Of a stretch of DNA of 64,000 nucleotides, positions 45,544-54,299 are shown piece by piece. The DNA lies in contig NZ_JRPE02000006.1 of the NCBI RefSeq assembly GCF_000765825.2, positions 62,001 through 126,000 on the forward strand, given 5' to 3'. The notes below the pieces were generated by a model. That model was not told where the DNA came from and did not search any database. It worked only from the letters and a program-made list of their open reading frames with translations. A program made the translations under genes and the position numbers. The stretch's first letter is position 1. The number at the start of each line of letters is the position of its first letter. Source of the DNA: Helicobacter magdeburgensis. GTDB taxonomy: Bacteria; Campylobacterota; Campylobacteria; Campylobacterales; Helicobacteraceae.

Positions 45544-47112
45544 TTATTGTCTGTAATTATCACAACCTTTTTGATTCCCCATATCACAAGCTTTGCCAAA
45601 GAGCTCTCTTGCTTTAGCTTTATCTTGCCTCACACCTTTTCCATAAGTATAAAAAACTCCCAAATTATTACAAGCCCCTGCTTCACCCATATTACAAGCC
45701 TTTGTATATAATTCTCTTGCCTTGATATAATCTTGCCTTACGCCTTTACCCTCGCTATAGAGCAAACCTAAACTAAAACAAGCAGAGCCATTGCCCATAT
45801 CGCAACTTTTAGCATATAGCTCCCTCGCCTTGAAATAATCCTGCCGAACTCCTTTATACCCTTCGTCATAAAGTAATCCTAGATTATAGCAACCAACACG
45901 ATTATTCATATTACAAGCTTGTGTATAGAGTTCCACTGCTTTTGTATAATCTGTCATTACTCCTCTGCCATAGGCATACAAAACACCGAGATTCACACAA
46001 CCTATACTATTACCCTCATCGCAAGATTTGCTAAAAATTGCTTTTGCCTTTGCATAGTCGTGCTTGACATTTTCACTCCAAGCATAGAGTAAGCCTAAGT
46101 TGTTGTAATCTAGACTTTTATCCATACTATAAGCCTTACTCAAAAATTCATATGCGATTCTATCATCTTGTAAAACACCATCACCACGATAATACATCTC
46201 ACCTAATTGATAACAACCCTTTGCTGTGCCTAAATCACAGCTTTGGGTGAAAAGCTCCATTGCTTTTGTAAAATCTCGCTTGACATTTTTACCTTGATAG
46301 TATATTAAACCTAGATTACCACAACTTGCTCCACTTCCTAGCTCACAGCCTTTGATATAAAGCGTTTGTGCTTTTGCAAAATCTTGCTTCACACCCATAC
46401 CTTTATCATATAAAATACCTAGATTTGTGCAAGCTCCAGCTACACCCCTTATACTCTCACACGCCTTAGTATAAAATTCTCTTGCTTTTATATAATCTTG
46501 CTTTATACCATATCCATAATAATACATATCTCCCAGCGCAGTGCAACCCATAGGTTTATACATTAAGTCTGTAACGGGAATACCACCACTTTTTCCTGCG
46601 GTTATTTTATGATTACAAACTTGAGTAAAAATCTCTTTAGCCTTTAGAGAATCCTGATTTGCACCCTCACCTTTTCCATATAAAAGTCCTAGATTATAGC
46701 AACTCCCAATTTCACCCATATTGCAACTTTTTGTGGTATATTCTATTGCTTTTATATAATCTTGCTTCACACCTTTGCCCTCATAATATAATTGACCCAA
46801 AGACATACAGCCCAAAGCACCCTCATCACCTAACTCACAAACTTTCTCAAATAATTCTCTAGCTTTATTGTAATTTTGTTTTACACCTTTACCCTCATAA
46901 TACAGAACGCCCAAAATAAAGCAACCTCTGCTATCTAAATCACAACCTTTGGTAAAATATGGTGCTGCTTGAGTGTAGTTTGCTTCATCAAAAAATTCAA
47001 AGCCTTTTGCCATACAATCCTCTGCATTACCACAATCTACTTGAGAATCTACACTCAAATGAGCGCAGCTAATAAAACAGAAAGCACAGATAGACAAAAC
47101 TAGAAAGCGCAT
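45544..47112 (-). CDS. Hcp-like cysteine-rich Sel1-repeat lipoprotein
   Basis: A 522-residue exported protein made almost wholly of Sel1 repeats. The signal peptide ends in ISC (Cys16), a probable lipobox. Twelve units of about 36 residues follow, each with the core LGxLYxxGxGVxxDxxKA and a Cys pair about 12 apart (KxC...xxxC), the disulfide pattern of Helicobacter cysteine-rich proteins (HcpA-E). Unit 8 lacks its Cys and has an aberrant LYAWSENV core; unit 4 carries an insertion (KITAGKSGGIPVTDLMYKP). Hcp proteins are secreted and modulate host immunity in H. pylori; the function of this one is unknown. ATG 47112 has a GGGGGA site; a GTG 12 bases earlier is less likely. Confidence 0.87.
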   Translation of the reverse strand: MRFLVLSICAFCFISCAHLSVDSQVDCGNAEDCMAKGFEFFDEANYTQAAPYFTKGCDLDSRGCFILGVLYYEGKGVKQNYNKARELFEKVCELGDEGALGCMSLGQLYYEGKGVKQDYIKAIEYTTKSCNMGEIGSCYNLGLLYGKGEGANQDSLKAKEIFTQVCNHKITAGKSGGIPVTDLMYKPMGCTALGDMYYYGYGIKQDYIKAREFYTKACESIRGVAGACTNLGILYDKGMGVKQDFAKAQTLYIKGCELGSGASCGNLGLIYYQGKNVKRDFTKAMELFTQSCDLGTAKGCYQLGEMYYRGDGVLQDDRIAYEFLSKAYSMDKSLDYNNLGLLYAWSENVKHDYAKAKAIFSKSCDEGNSIGCVNLGVLYAYGRGVMTDYTKAVELYTQACNMNNRVGCYNLGLLYDEGYKGVRQDYFKARELYAKSCDMGNGSACFSLGLLYSEGKGVRQDYIKARELYTKACNMGEAGACNNLGVFYTYGKGVRQDKAKARELFGKACDMGNQKGCDNYRQ

Positions 47113-47160
47113 AATTTCCCCCACAATAATTTTTTGGATTCTACTGATATTTGTCTTATC

Positions 47161-47811
47161 TTATTCTAAAGATTGAATCAAGGCAAGGGCATTGTGATAG
47201 ATGTTTTGATATTTAATCTCTAAAGGTGAATCTTGCAATTTAGATTTCCACAAATCACTTATTACAGCGCACATATCAGCATTTTTTAGCAAATGTATAT
47301 TTTGAGTGCTAATACCCCCGATAGCACAAATGGGAATGTTTAAACTTGCTTTGGCAGATTCTAGAATCTCTAAAGGTGCAAGAGGGGCATTTGGCTTCGT
47401 AGGAGAGGCAAAAAACGCCCCAAAAGCGACATAATCCACGCCCAAAGATTCTAAAAGCTTTGCCCTCTGCACATCTGCGTAACTTGAAGCGCCCAAAATT
47501 CCTTTAAATTTCTCTCTTGCTTGAGCAATTGCCCCATCATCTTTGCCTAAATGCAAAGCGGGAGCGTTTAGTCTTAAGGCGAGATTTAATCTATCGTTCA
47601 TCACAAAAAGTGCATTATATTTCTCACACAATGCCATAAGCTCTTTTGCCTTAGGATAAAGCCAAGAATCACTATGGCTTTTATCACGCAACTGAAAGAT
47701 TTTCACCCCTGCTTTAAGAGCGGATTCTAAACATTGAGGCAAAATCTCATAAGGAGTGAGAATCTCATCTGAAATCGCATAAATGCCTTGTAGCTTTGTA
47801 TTTATACTCAT
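47161..47811 (-). CDS. thiE: Thiamine phosphate synthase
   Basis: Joins HMP-pyrophosphate and thiazole phosphate to thiamine phosphate. The 216 residues show the TIM-barrel ThiE landmarks IFQLRDKSHSD, FVMNDRLNLALRLNAPALHLGKDD, GASSYADVQRAKLLESLGVDYVAFGAFFASPTKP and ICAIGGIS, with the phosphate-binding end ADMCAVISDL. The next step enzyme, thiL, is at 55866. Start ATG 47811 lies just downstream of the C-terminal piece of the restriction-modification gene, on the same strand. Confidence 0.93.
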   Translation of the reverse strand: MSINTKLQGIYAISDEILTPYEILPQCLESALKAGVKIFQLRDKSHSDSWLYPKAKELMALCEKYNALFVMNDRLNLALRLNAPALHLGKDDGAIAQAREKFKGILGASSYADVQRAKLLESLGVDYVAFGAFFASPTKPNAPLAPLEILESAKASLNIPICAIGGISTQNIHLLKNADMCAVISDLWKSKLQDSPLEIKYQNIYHNALALIQSLE

Positions 47812-47827
47812 CTTAATCCTGCTTATC

Positions 47828-48130
47828 TCATATTAACTCTATTGTGGCAATGCGAGATTCTATCTCCAAGCTTTTATGCAAGGTTTGGATTATCTTTTGA
47901 AAATATGTGAAGTCTATCGCTTCGCCTTTGTGGGATTTAAGATATTTGTCTAGGACTTGGTAGCCGCCGATTTTATACTCCCACACCCTAGAATCCACTT
48001 TGTCAAAATATAGGCTTTTGTTGATAAAAAGCCTTTGAGATTCTGCGTTGTAGCTGGGCTTTTCTATAATGAGATTTTTATCATTTTTGTCATTATAGAG
48101 TGGTTCGCCGATAGATTCTAACTCATTCAT
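47828..48130 (-). pseudogene. Detached C-terminal part of type IIG restriction-modification protein
   Basis: A 100-codon open frame from ATG 48130. Its sequence (MNELESIGEPLYNDKND..., then FDKVDSRVWEYKIGGYQVLDKYLKSHKGE) is the typical C-terminal end of this enzyme family. In an intact enzyme it should follow directly on LLDTHLM, which in the main gene ends just before the AG repeat: DTHLM + NELESIG joins smoothly. Here about 345 bases with the AG repeat and two cassettes separate them, with a different frame, so it is either a separated fragment, a separately translated small protein, or rejoined by frame change. A weak AAAGGA precedes the ATG. Confidence 0.7.
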
Positions 48131-48145
48131 TCTATATCCTTTGTG

Positions 48146-48277
48146 TCAAATAAAGTGGGAAAACATAGCTCCCACTGCCTCTACTAAATGCAAATCAATA
48201 ATAGAATCTGTGATGAAAATATTATCAATATGAGATAATTTACTCCCCCTATCACATACTAAACCGATATTTTTCAT
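48146..48277 (-). pseudogene. Second displaced recognition-region cassette of R-M gene
   Basis: Reads MKNIGLVCDRGSK..., with IFITDSIIDLHLVEAVGAM, the family pattern of the segment that normally sits in the middle of type IIG enzymes between the RKDIMQHF and the FSPEQILGYIYA motifs. Its ATG overlaps the stop of the main frame (ATGA). A one-base shift near the end would read FPTLFDTKDIE, the counterpart of the FPLYLHKES end of cassette 1. Confidence 0.6.
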
Positions 48278-51129
48278 AAAGATTCCTTGTGAAGATAGAG
48301 TGGGAATATCGTCCCTGCTCCCGTGTTGCCACCCATTAGTGAGAGATCTACTAGTGTATTTGTCGCTATCACACATTGCCACGAACCACTTACTTTGTAT
48401 TGTCGTGCCACATTTAACCCTATATTGCAACTCATTCTCATAGTTTTCTGCTCTCTCTCTCTCTCTCTCTCTCTCATTAAATGCGTATCAAGTAGCTCTA
48501 AGCCTAAATCGCTTAAAGCTAAAAATTTCTCTTTAGATTCTACAAAGGGGATTTTAGGAAAGTCAATTTTCAAAAAGTCTAAATACTTCTCTCTATAATC
48601 CTTATGAAATAGCACCGCATAAATATAGCCTAGAATCTGCTCTGGTGAAAAATGCTCGTTATATTTAGAATCTATAAAATCTCTAAATTCTTGCGTAAAG
48701 TTTTCTACCCACATATCATTGTCAAAATCGTGTAAAAAATGTTGCATTATGTCTTTTCTAGCTCTTTGTATTTTTTTAGTGTCATAATAAACCTTACACA
48801 TATCAAAAGGACGATAAATTATATCTTTAACAAATTGTGTTTCAAATTCATTGCAATAACTTCTCACTTGAGATTCTAAAATCTCACTATTTGGTACAAT
48901 AAATACAGAATCTTTGCCTGTCGCAACGCCCACATTTGACACCTTAAAAATATCCTTTACACTCCAGCCTTTATCATATTCTACCCTTAATGACTTATCT
49001 TGTGGGATAAAGAGATAAAAGGGGTTTTGTGGGGTTAGAATCTGCCATTGTATAGAATCTAAAGTATTGCTATATAAAAATTCATATTTATCCTTGCGTT
49101 TGCCATAGAGATCATAGTGGTAGATTGTCGCTAGATTGTTAGAATCTTTTGTGGTTTTTATAAAAATATTGATAGAAACGCCTTGCATAATGTCAAATAC
49201 ATTGTCATCTTTATCACCGCTTGGTGTGGTTTCTTTTTTTCTTGCGTTTCCGTGCAAATCAAGGATATAAATCTTATCAAAGCTCTTTAGTAAGTGGTAA
49301 CGCATACCGCGAAATGTGGGGTTGTCTAAAAAGCTATTATTAGAAATAAAGGCAAAGATTCCACTACCTTGCTTTTCAATTTTAGATTCAGCAAAGCGGA
49401 TAAATTTCACATAGTCATCTAGCAGCCATTTGGGATTTTTCTCATTTTGGAGTTTGTGTCGCTCTAAAATTGCTTTAAAAGTTCTTGCATTATCTTTGCT
49501 TTTGTTTGAAAAGTAGCGTAGTAGGCTCTCTTTTTCTGCTTTTGTAAGCTCGGCTAGGCTTGGCTCTAGCCCATAGGTGATACGCACTTCATCTTCATAT
49601 AAGCCCTTGTTTGCACTAGCTCCGCTATATGGGGGATTGCCCGTGATGATTAAAATATCTTTGCTCTTAATCTCTTGGGCTTTTTCAAACTCCTTTGTAA
49701 GCTCTGCCATACCCACAAAGAGATTGCTTTGCTTATTGATTTCATCTGCTTTGCTGCTCACATAGAGTGTGTTTGTCAGCGTGATATTTAGGCTTTCATT
49801 GTCATTTAGCTGGGCTTCAAACTCTTCTTTAAAAGCTTGAGAGATTTTAAGATGTGTTATCGTGTAAGGTGCGATTAAAAACTCAAATCCATAGAATCTT
49901 TGTATCAAGGCTTTTGGGTTGTATTTCACGCTGTTTTTATTGCTAGATTCTAGGGCTTTTCTAAAGGCTTCTAGTAAAAATGTCCCTGTGCCTGTGGCAA
50001 AGTCTAAAAGCGTGATATTATCATCAGTGATGGCGGATTGTAGCCCTTGCTTATTAAAGTCTTTTTGCAGGGTTAAATCAATAGAATCTATGATGAATTT
50101 CACCACTGGAGCAGGGGTATAATATACACCTCGCACTTCTCTTAAGCTCTCATCATATTCTTTGAGAAAGTCTTCATATAAATGTAAATATGGGTCTTTA
50201 TAAATGTATTCTCCTAGCAAGTCTTTTTGCGAGAGTTTGTTGAGATCGTGGATAATGGCGGCGATGTCTATGTGATTGATAATAGCGATGATTTCTTCTA
50301 AAAGCCATTTGATAGAATCTAGCTCTTTTAGCTCTCGTAGGAATTTGCTCATCGCTTGGATAAGTGAGAAAGATTTGGGGATAAAGTTGTAGGCATTATC
50401 TAGGGTGATTGTTTCATTTGCGTTGTTGTTTAGCCTTGCTAAAAACAGGCTATAAGTCAGCGTCTGTGCGAAGCTATCGGCAAAGGTGATGAAGTCTAAA
50501 TCTTTATATAATGATTCTTTAAAAGCATTAAAAAGCCCTTGTATGTGAGCGTTGCTCTGCTTTTCTATCATTTCATCTTTTAGGATTCTAGTCCTTTGAG
50601 CTAGGGCGTTTGCAAACTCTTTAGCTGTGTTTATGGGGTTTGGACTTTGAGAGAAAAAGAGTGTGAAAAGCTCGGTTAGCTCTTTTGCTTTAGAATCTAG
50701 GCTAAAAAGCTTGGGGTTTTTCACTAGGGCTTGAAGTTGTGAAAGCTCGCAGATTCTGCACTCTTGCTTTATGCTTATTTTGCCCTTTTCATCTTGGCGT
50801 AAAAGACAGAATCTAAGATAATCTGTCAAAATGATATTTGAGCTTAGGCGGAAGTATTTTTGAATCTGCTTGTCTTGTGCGATTTCATCTAAAGGGGCAT
50901 TTACGCGTTTGTTTTCAATATAGCCAAGTATAAGAGAATCTTTTGTGATTAAAAAGTCTGGTGCGCCCCTGCCTTCTTTATCATTGTTTGGTTCGTGGAT
51001 GATATGGATAGCTTTAGACTCTCCTTTTAATGCGTTTAGTAAATTTTCTAATGGCGTGCGGTAGGTATGCTCTTTATCCTGTGTAGAAATATCCTGCAAG
51101 GCTTCAAGGTAATTTTGTAAAAACTGCAT
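48274..51129 (-). CDS. Type IIG (ISP-like) restriction-modification enzyme, rearranged and repeat-bearing
   Basis: One polypeptide with nuclease and N6-adenine methylase. Of 951 residues: N-terminal nuclease-type domain (RGAPDFLITKD...GYIENKR near 55-75), helical linker, methylase with YYTPAPVVKFI, SAM motif DFATGTGTFLLEAF (near 375) and catalytic NPPYSGAS (near 503), then GVATGKDSVFIV, RARKDIMQHF and FSPEQILGYIYAVLFHKDYREKYLDFLKIDFPKIPF. The usual NIGL...FPLYL segment between RKDIMQHF and FSPEQIL is missing; instead it appears after the (AG)12 repeat as the last 47 or so residues. ATG 51129 has AAGGAG inside the end of bpt; GTG 51135 overlaps that site. The repeat makes the C-terminus variable. 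Confidence 0.87.
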   Translation of the reverse strand: MQFLQNYLEALQDISTQDKEHTYRTPLENLLNALKGESKAIHIIHEPNNDKEGRGAPDFLITKDSLILGYIENKRVNAPLDEIAQDKQIQKYFRLSSNIILTDYLRFCLLRQDEKGKISIKQECRICELSQLQALVKNPKLFSLDSKAKELTELFTLFFSQSPNPINTAKEFANALAQRTRILKDEMIEKQSNAHIQGLFNAFKESLYKDLDFITFADSFAQTLTYSLFLARLNNNANETITLDNAYNFIPKSFSLIQAMSKFLRELKELDSIKWLLEEIIAIINHIDIAAIIHDLNKLSQKDLLGEYIYKDPYLHLYEDFLKEYDESLREVRGVYYTPAPVVKFIIDSIDLTLQKDFNKQGLQSAITDDNITLLDFATGTGTFLLEAFRKALESSNKNSVKYNPKALIQRFYGFEFLIAPYTITHLKISQAFKEEFEAQLNDNESLNITLTNTLYVSSKADEINKQSNLFVGMAELTKEFEKAQEIKSKDILIITGNPPYSGASANKGLYEDEVRITYGLEPSLAELTKAEKESLLRYFSNKSKDNARTFKAILERHKLQNEKNPKWLLDDYVKFIRFAESKIEKQGSGIFAFISNNSFLDNPTFRGMRYHLLKSFDKIYILDLHGNARKKETTPSGDKDDNVFDIMQGVSINIFIKTTKDSNNLATIYHYDLYGKRKDKYEFLYSNTLDSIQWQILTPQNPFYLFIPQDKSLRVEYDKGWSVKDIFKVSNVGVATGKDSVFIVPNSEILESQVRSYCNEFETQFVKDIIYRPFDMCKVYYDTKKIQRARKDIMQHFLHDFDNDMWVENFTQEFRDFIDSKYNEHFSPEQILGYIYAVLFHKDYREKYLDFLKIDFPKIPFVESKEKFLALSDLGLELLDTHLMREREREREQKTMRMSCNIGLNVARQYKVSGSWQCVIATNTLVDLSLMGGNTGAGTIFPLYLHKESL
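48451..48474 (-). repeat. (AG)12 dinucleotide repeat (CT on plus strand)
   Basis: Twelve AG units encoding Arg-Glu repeats right after DTHLM of the restriction-modification gene. Gain or loss of one unit shifts the frame. The present number reads cassette 1 in its proper frame; the alternative frame is open through ENYENELQYRV and reaches cassette 2 in its proper frame. Confidence 0.92.
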
Positions 51130-51131
51130 TT

Positions 51132-51860
51132 TCACTCCTTAATGTAAAGCTCCCAAATGGGTGGCTCAAAAATATCTGGGGCGTTTTTAAGCACTTCAAA
51201 GGGCGTAAAACGCTCCTTATAGCCCATACAATAATGATTTTTAATCCAATATCCGGGGTAAAAATATTTCAGTCCAAACTCCCGCCCTATGCTGATTTGC
51301 TTTAAAATATTGAGTGTGCCTAGGCTGTAATGCGAAAAATTATGGTCATAGTAAAAATACACCGCTGTAATGCTGTCACCCAACGCATCAACAAGCCCAA
51401 CGCCAATAAGCTGAGAATCTATAAAGTATAAAAACTCATAGCCAAAGTCTTGATGTCCATCTACAAACATATCCATATAAGATTCTGGCGTTGTGGGTGT
51501 GTAGTCCCAACCCTTTTTATCACGCATAGTTTGATGATAGCGGTTGTAAAGCTCTATATGGGCTTGTGAGATAGTGGGCTTTTGTATTTGTATATCTATG
51601 TTTTGAGCTTTTTTTAGCACTCGCTTATGATTCTTGCTAAATTTAAAATCATCAATCAAAGTGCGGATTGAGATACAATCATTACAGCCTTGACACATCG
51701 GCACAAAAAAGTAATTCCCAAAGCGTCTAAAGCCCCGCTCCAAAAGCCCGTGGTAGAAGCTAGGCTTTACATTTTGGATATGAAAATATCTAAAAATGCT
51801 TTTTTTAGAATCTATGTAGCTGCAAGTTTTTTCTTCGGAGTAAAATTCTACTAATCTCAT
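51132..51860 (-). CDS. bpt: Aspartate/glutamate leucyltransferase (arginyltransferase family)
   Basis: Transfers an amino acid (Leu in most bacteria) from tRNA to N-terminal Asp/Glu of proteins, marking them for ClpS/ClpAP-type degradation. The 242 residues have the N-terminal domain with CSYIDSKKSIFRYFHI and the Cys-rich FVPMCQGCNDCISIRTLI, and the GNAT-like C-terminal domain with FLYFIDSQLIGVGLVDALGDSITAVYFYYDHNF and LGTLNILKQISIGREFGLKYFYPGYWI. These are the ATE_N and ATE_C patterns. Its stop codon overlaps the ribosome-binding site of the restriction-modification gene, so the two are coupled. Confidence 0.9.
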   Translation of the reverse strand: MRLVEFYSEEKTCSYIDSKKSIFRYFHIQNVKPSFYHGLLERGFRRFGNYFFVPMCQGCNDCISIRTLIDDFKFSKNHKRVLKKAQNIDIQIQKPTISQAHIELYNRYHQTMRDKKGWDYTPTTPESYMDMFVDGHQDFGYEFLYFIDSQLIGVGLVDALGDSITAVYFYYDHNFSHYSLGTLNILKQISIGREFGLKYFYPGYWIKNHYCMGYKERFTPFEVLKNAPDIFEPPIWELYIKE

Positions 51861-51872
51861 TTATATACCTTT

Positions 51873-51894
51873 AACGCACCCATAACGCACCCAT
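51873..51894. repeat. Tandem 11-bp direct repeat
   Basis: Two exact adjacent copies of AACGCACCCAT in the 53 bases between mltC and bpt, upstream of the bpt start. Confidence 0.7.
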
Positions 51895-51913
51895 CTCATT
51901 TTTAAAACCGCTC

Positions 51914-53098
51914 TTATTGAATATGCTCGTAATTTTTCTTATGCGTGGTTACTTTCATAAGGTAGCGTCTGCCCTCACTAGAGGGGAGTTTTGATTGAAT
52001 CGTGTCATAGACTTTTTTCGCAGACATAGCATTTATGCGATTGAAAGCTTCATTCTTATCATTTGCAAATGTTCTTAGCACACTTCCAGCCCCGGCATTG
52101 TAGGCGGTAATCACGCAGTATTCTTGACTTTGTTTGTCTTTAATCTGTGGCAAGTAGCGATTAAAAAGAATGCTAAGATAGGCTACACCATATTCAATAT
52201 TTGTTTCAGGGTTAAAAAGCATTTCTTTTGTTGGCATACCTTTTTTGCCATTAATCAGCTCATACGCATCAGCTCCCGCTGTGCTTGGCACAACCTGCAT
52301 AAGCCCATAGGCGGGGGCATTACTTACCGCGTAAGGATTGAAATTAGATTCTGTTTGGATAATGCCTAGCACAAGGGCGGGGGAGACATTGTATTTATGA
52401 GCGTATTTTAATACAAGATCTTCATATTTATGCTCACTCTTACTTTGATAATCCCCCACCATTTGCAAATCCACATAACTCACAAGCTTACCCTTGCTAT
52501 CCTTGCGGGTTTTTAGCTCGTTTTCCACAAGATATTTAGCATATCGCTCCGCACGCCATTGTGTCAAAATATCCTGCCCATCGTGGTCTTTAATCAGCCC
52601 TGCTAGGAAAGGTTTGCCATCAAATTTAAAATCATCAGCGGAATACAAATCCACCTTGCTTGGGTCTTGTGGCAAAAGAAGTGTATTTGTAATGGCTTTT
52701 TCTAGGGACTTTGTGGGGTTTGAAGTATCAATGGTTTCAATGCGTATTGCACCATTATGGAAGTTAATAGTTGCTTTAGATTTATAGTTATTTGAGTATT
52801 TGACATAAGATTCTGCACTTGGCAAACTCACATCTTCCTTACTCCATTGCTTGGCAACATTGCCGCTTAGGGCATTTGCCACTTTTGCGTATTGTCGCTT
52901 GGCTTCCTTAATATCTCGCATAAGGGCTTTGCTGTCTGTGGCGTAGATTCTAAACTGATTTCCTGCGATTTGTCGCATTGCATAGCTTGGGTCATCGGCT
53001 ATAATGATTTTTGCGGCATTTTCTGGCGTGAGCGTGGAGCAGCCAAAAAAGCCTAAAGCTAGAGTAAGGGTTATGCTAAGTTGTGCGTATTGTTTCAT
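51914..53098 (-). CDS. mltC: Membrane-bound lytic murein transglycosylase C
   Basis: Outer-membrane lipoprotein that cleaves peptidoglycan glycan strands to 1,6-anhydro products. The 394-residue precursor has a lipoprotein signal ending GFFGC (Cys near 20). The N-terminal half matches the DUF3393 domain of MltC; the C-terminal SLT domain has the catalytic Glu in LGIIQTESNFNPYAVSNAPAYGLMQVVPSTAG and later ITAYNAGAGSVLRTF. ATG 53098 is preferred although no good Shine-Dalgarno site is seen; a TTG at 53113 is the alternative. Divergent from the radical SAM gene. Confidence 0.9.
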   Translation of the reverse strand: MKQYAQLSITLTLALGFFGCSTLTPENAAKIIIADDPSYAMRQIAGNQFRIYATDSKALMRDIKEAKRQYAKVANALSGNVAKQWSKEDVSLPSAESYVKYSNNYKSKATINFHNGAIRIETIDTSNPTKSLEKAITNTLLLPQDPSKVDLYSADDFKFDGKPFLAGLIKDHDGQDILTQWRAERYAKYLVENELKTRKDSKGKLVSYVDLQMVGDYQSKSEHKYEDLVLKYAHKYNVSPALVLGIIQTESNFNPYAVSNAPAYGLMQVVPSTAGADAYELINGKKGMPTKEMLFNPETNIEYGVAYLSILFNRYLPQIKDKQSQEYCVITAYNAGAGSVLRTFANDKNEAFNRINAMSAKKVYDTIQSKLPSSEGRRYLMKVTTHKKNYEHIQ

Positions 53099-53206
53099 AT
53101 TGCTGTGTCTCAATTTGGATTTAGTGTGTCAAAATCAAAACGCCCATTGTAGCGTAAAAAGTTAAGCTTTGCCCTACAAGCTTTATCTCAATAAATAGAA
53201 ATATGC

Positions 53207-53212
53207 TATACT
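53207..53212 (+). promoter_or_regulatory. Probable -10 box for radical SAM gene
   Basis: TATACT, preceded by TATGC (extended -10 type), 31 bases before the GTG start. Confidence 0.45.
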
Positions 53213-53242
53213 CGCAAGATTTTAAATCTTAGAGAAAAAGGT

Positions 53243-54193
53243 GTGAAAGGAAAAAGTGTGGAAATTGTATTTGGTCCTGTAGATTCTCGGCGTTTTGGAC
53301 GATCACTTGGCGTGGATTTATCCCCGAGTAAGAAGCAGTGTAATTTTGACTGCGTGTATTGTGAGTTACAAGGGGCAAAGACTATGGAGCGTATGGAAGA
53401 GATTGTGAGCGTGGATTCTATCTTACAAGCAGTTCAAGCGGCTCTAAAAACACAAAAATGCGATGTTTTGACACTTACCGCAAATGGTGAGCCAACGCTG
53501 TATCCGCATTTGTATGAATTAATTAGCAAACTTAAAGAGATAGTGCTAGATTCTATAAAGTTGCTTATCCTTACAAATGGCTCACTTTTATGGAAGAAGG
53601 AAGTGCAAGATTCACTTATGCTTGTGGATATTGTGAAGTTTTCCTGCGATAGTTTGGAATCTGGGGCTTTTAAGAGAGTGGATCGCCCACATAGGAGTTT
53701 GAATCTTAGCCAAATTAAGCAGGGCATAAGCGAGTTTTGTCAAAGGTTTAATGGGGAGATTGTAAGCGAAGTGCTGTTTGTGAAAGGCATAAATGACACA
53801 ATGGAACGGGCTAGGGAAATTGCTGAATTTTTATCAACGCTTAAAGGATTAAAACGCGTGGATATAGGGAGTATTGATCGTCCGCCGGCTTATAAAGTGG
53901 AGGCAGTGAGTGATGAAAAGCTAGAAGAACTCGCTTCGTGCTTTTATGCTTATCCACATCTTACTATTTCACTTCCAAAACGCACACAGGCTAAAGAGCG
54001 TGGGAATCTAGCCTTGCAAACTTATGACACAGATAGGCTTTTATGGCTTATCAAAAGGCGTCCATTAAGCACATTAGACGCACAAAAAATGCTAGATTCA
54101 AAAACTTTAGCACTCTTAGATAAACTTTGCCAAAAAAATATTGTAAAGCAATGCAGTGTGGGAGAAAATATATTTTATAAAATTGTGGAATAA
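53243..54193 (+). CDS. Radical SAM protein of unknown substrate
   Basis: A 316-residue enzyme. The start of the protein, IVFGPVDSRRFGRSLGVDLSPSKKQCNFDCVYCELQG, holds the radical SAM motif CNFDCVYC (about 35-42, CxxxCxxC). TLTANGEPTLYPHL is the SAM-contacting GxE strand and SEVLFVKGINDT a later barrel strand. A C-terminal winged-helix-like part (RRPLSTLDAQKMLDSKTLALLDKLCQKNIV) follows. This family is conserved in Helicobacter with no proven reaction. The GTG at 53243 is the best start from position and the -10 box; no ATG fits. Confidence 0.85.
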   Translation: MKGKSVEIVFGPVDSRRFGRSLGVDLSPSKKQCNFDCVYCELQGAKTMERMEEIVSVDSILQAVQAALKTQKCDVLTLTANGEPTLYPHLYELISKLKEIVLDSIKLLILTNGSLLWKKEVQDSLMLVDIVKFSCDSLESGAFKRVDRPHRSLNLSQIKQGISEFCQRFNGEIVSEVLFVKGINDTMERAREIAEFLSTLKGLKRVDIGSIDRPPAYKVEAVSDEKLEELASCFYAYPHLTISLPKRTQAKERGNLALQTYDTDRLLWLIKRRPLSTLDAQKMLDSKTLALLDKLCQKNIVKQCSVGENIFYKIVE

Positions 54194-54211
54194 AAGTTAA
54201 AAGATTTTGAT

Positions 54212-54217
54212 TATAAT
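54212..54217 (+). promoter_or_regulatory. Probable -10 box for sodB
   Basis: TATAAT in TTGATTATAATGCC, 83 bases before sodB. It gives a leader of about 75 bases. Confidence 0.55.
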
Positions 54218-54299
54218 GCCTTGCTTTTTGTTATGGATTCTGTAATCTTTATGGAATTTGCTTGGCAAGGGCAAACAACACAATAACTAAGGAGAGACT

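Noticed and set aside
48278-48430. Open frame overlapping cassette 1 of the R-M gene as an own gene
   Set aside because: Before 48277 it is just the shifted frame of cassette 1; the family-like residues are in the other frame. Only the part from 48277 on was kept.
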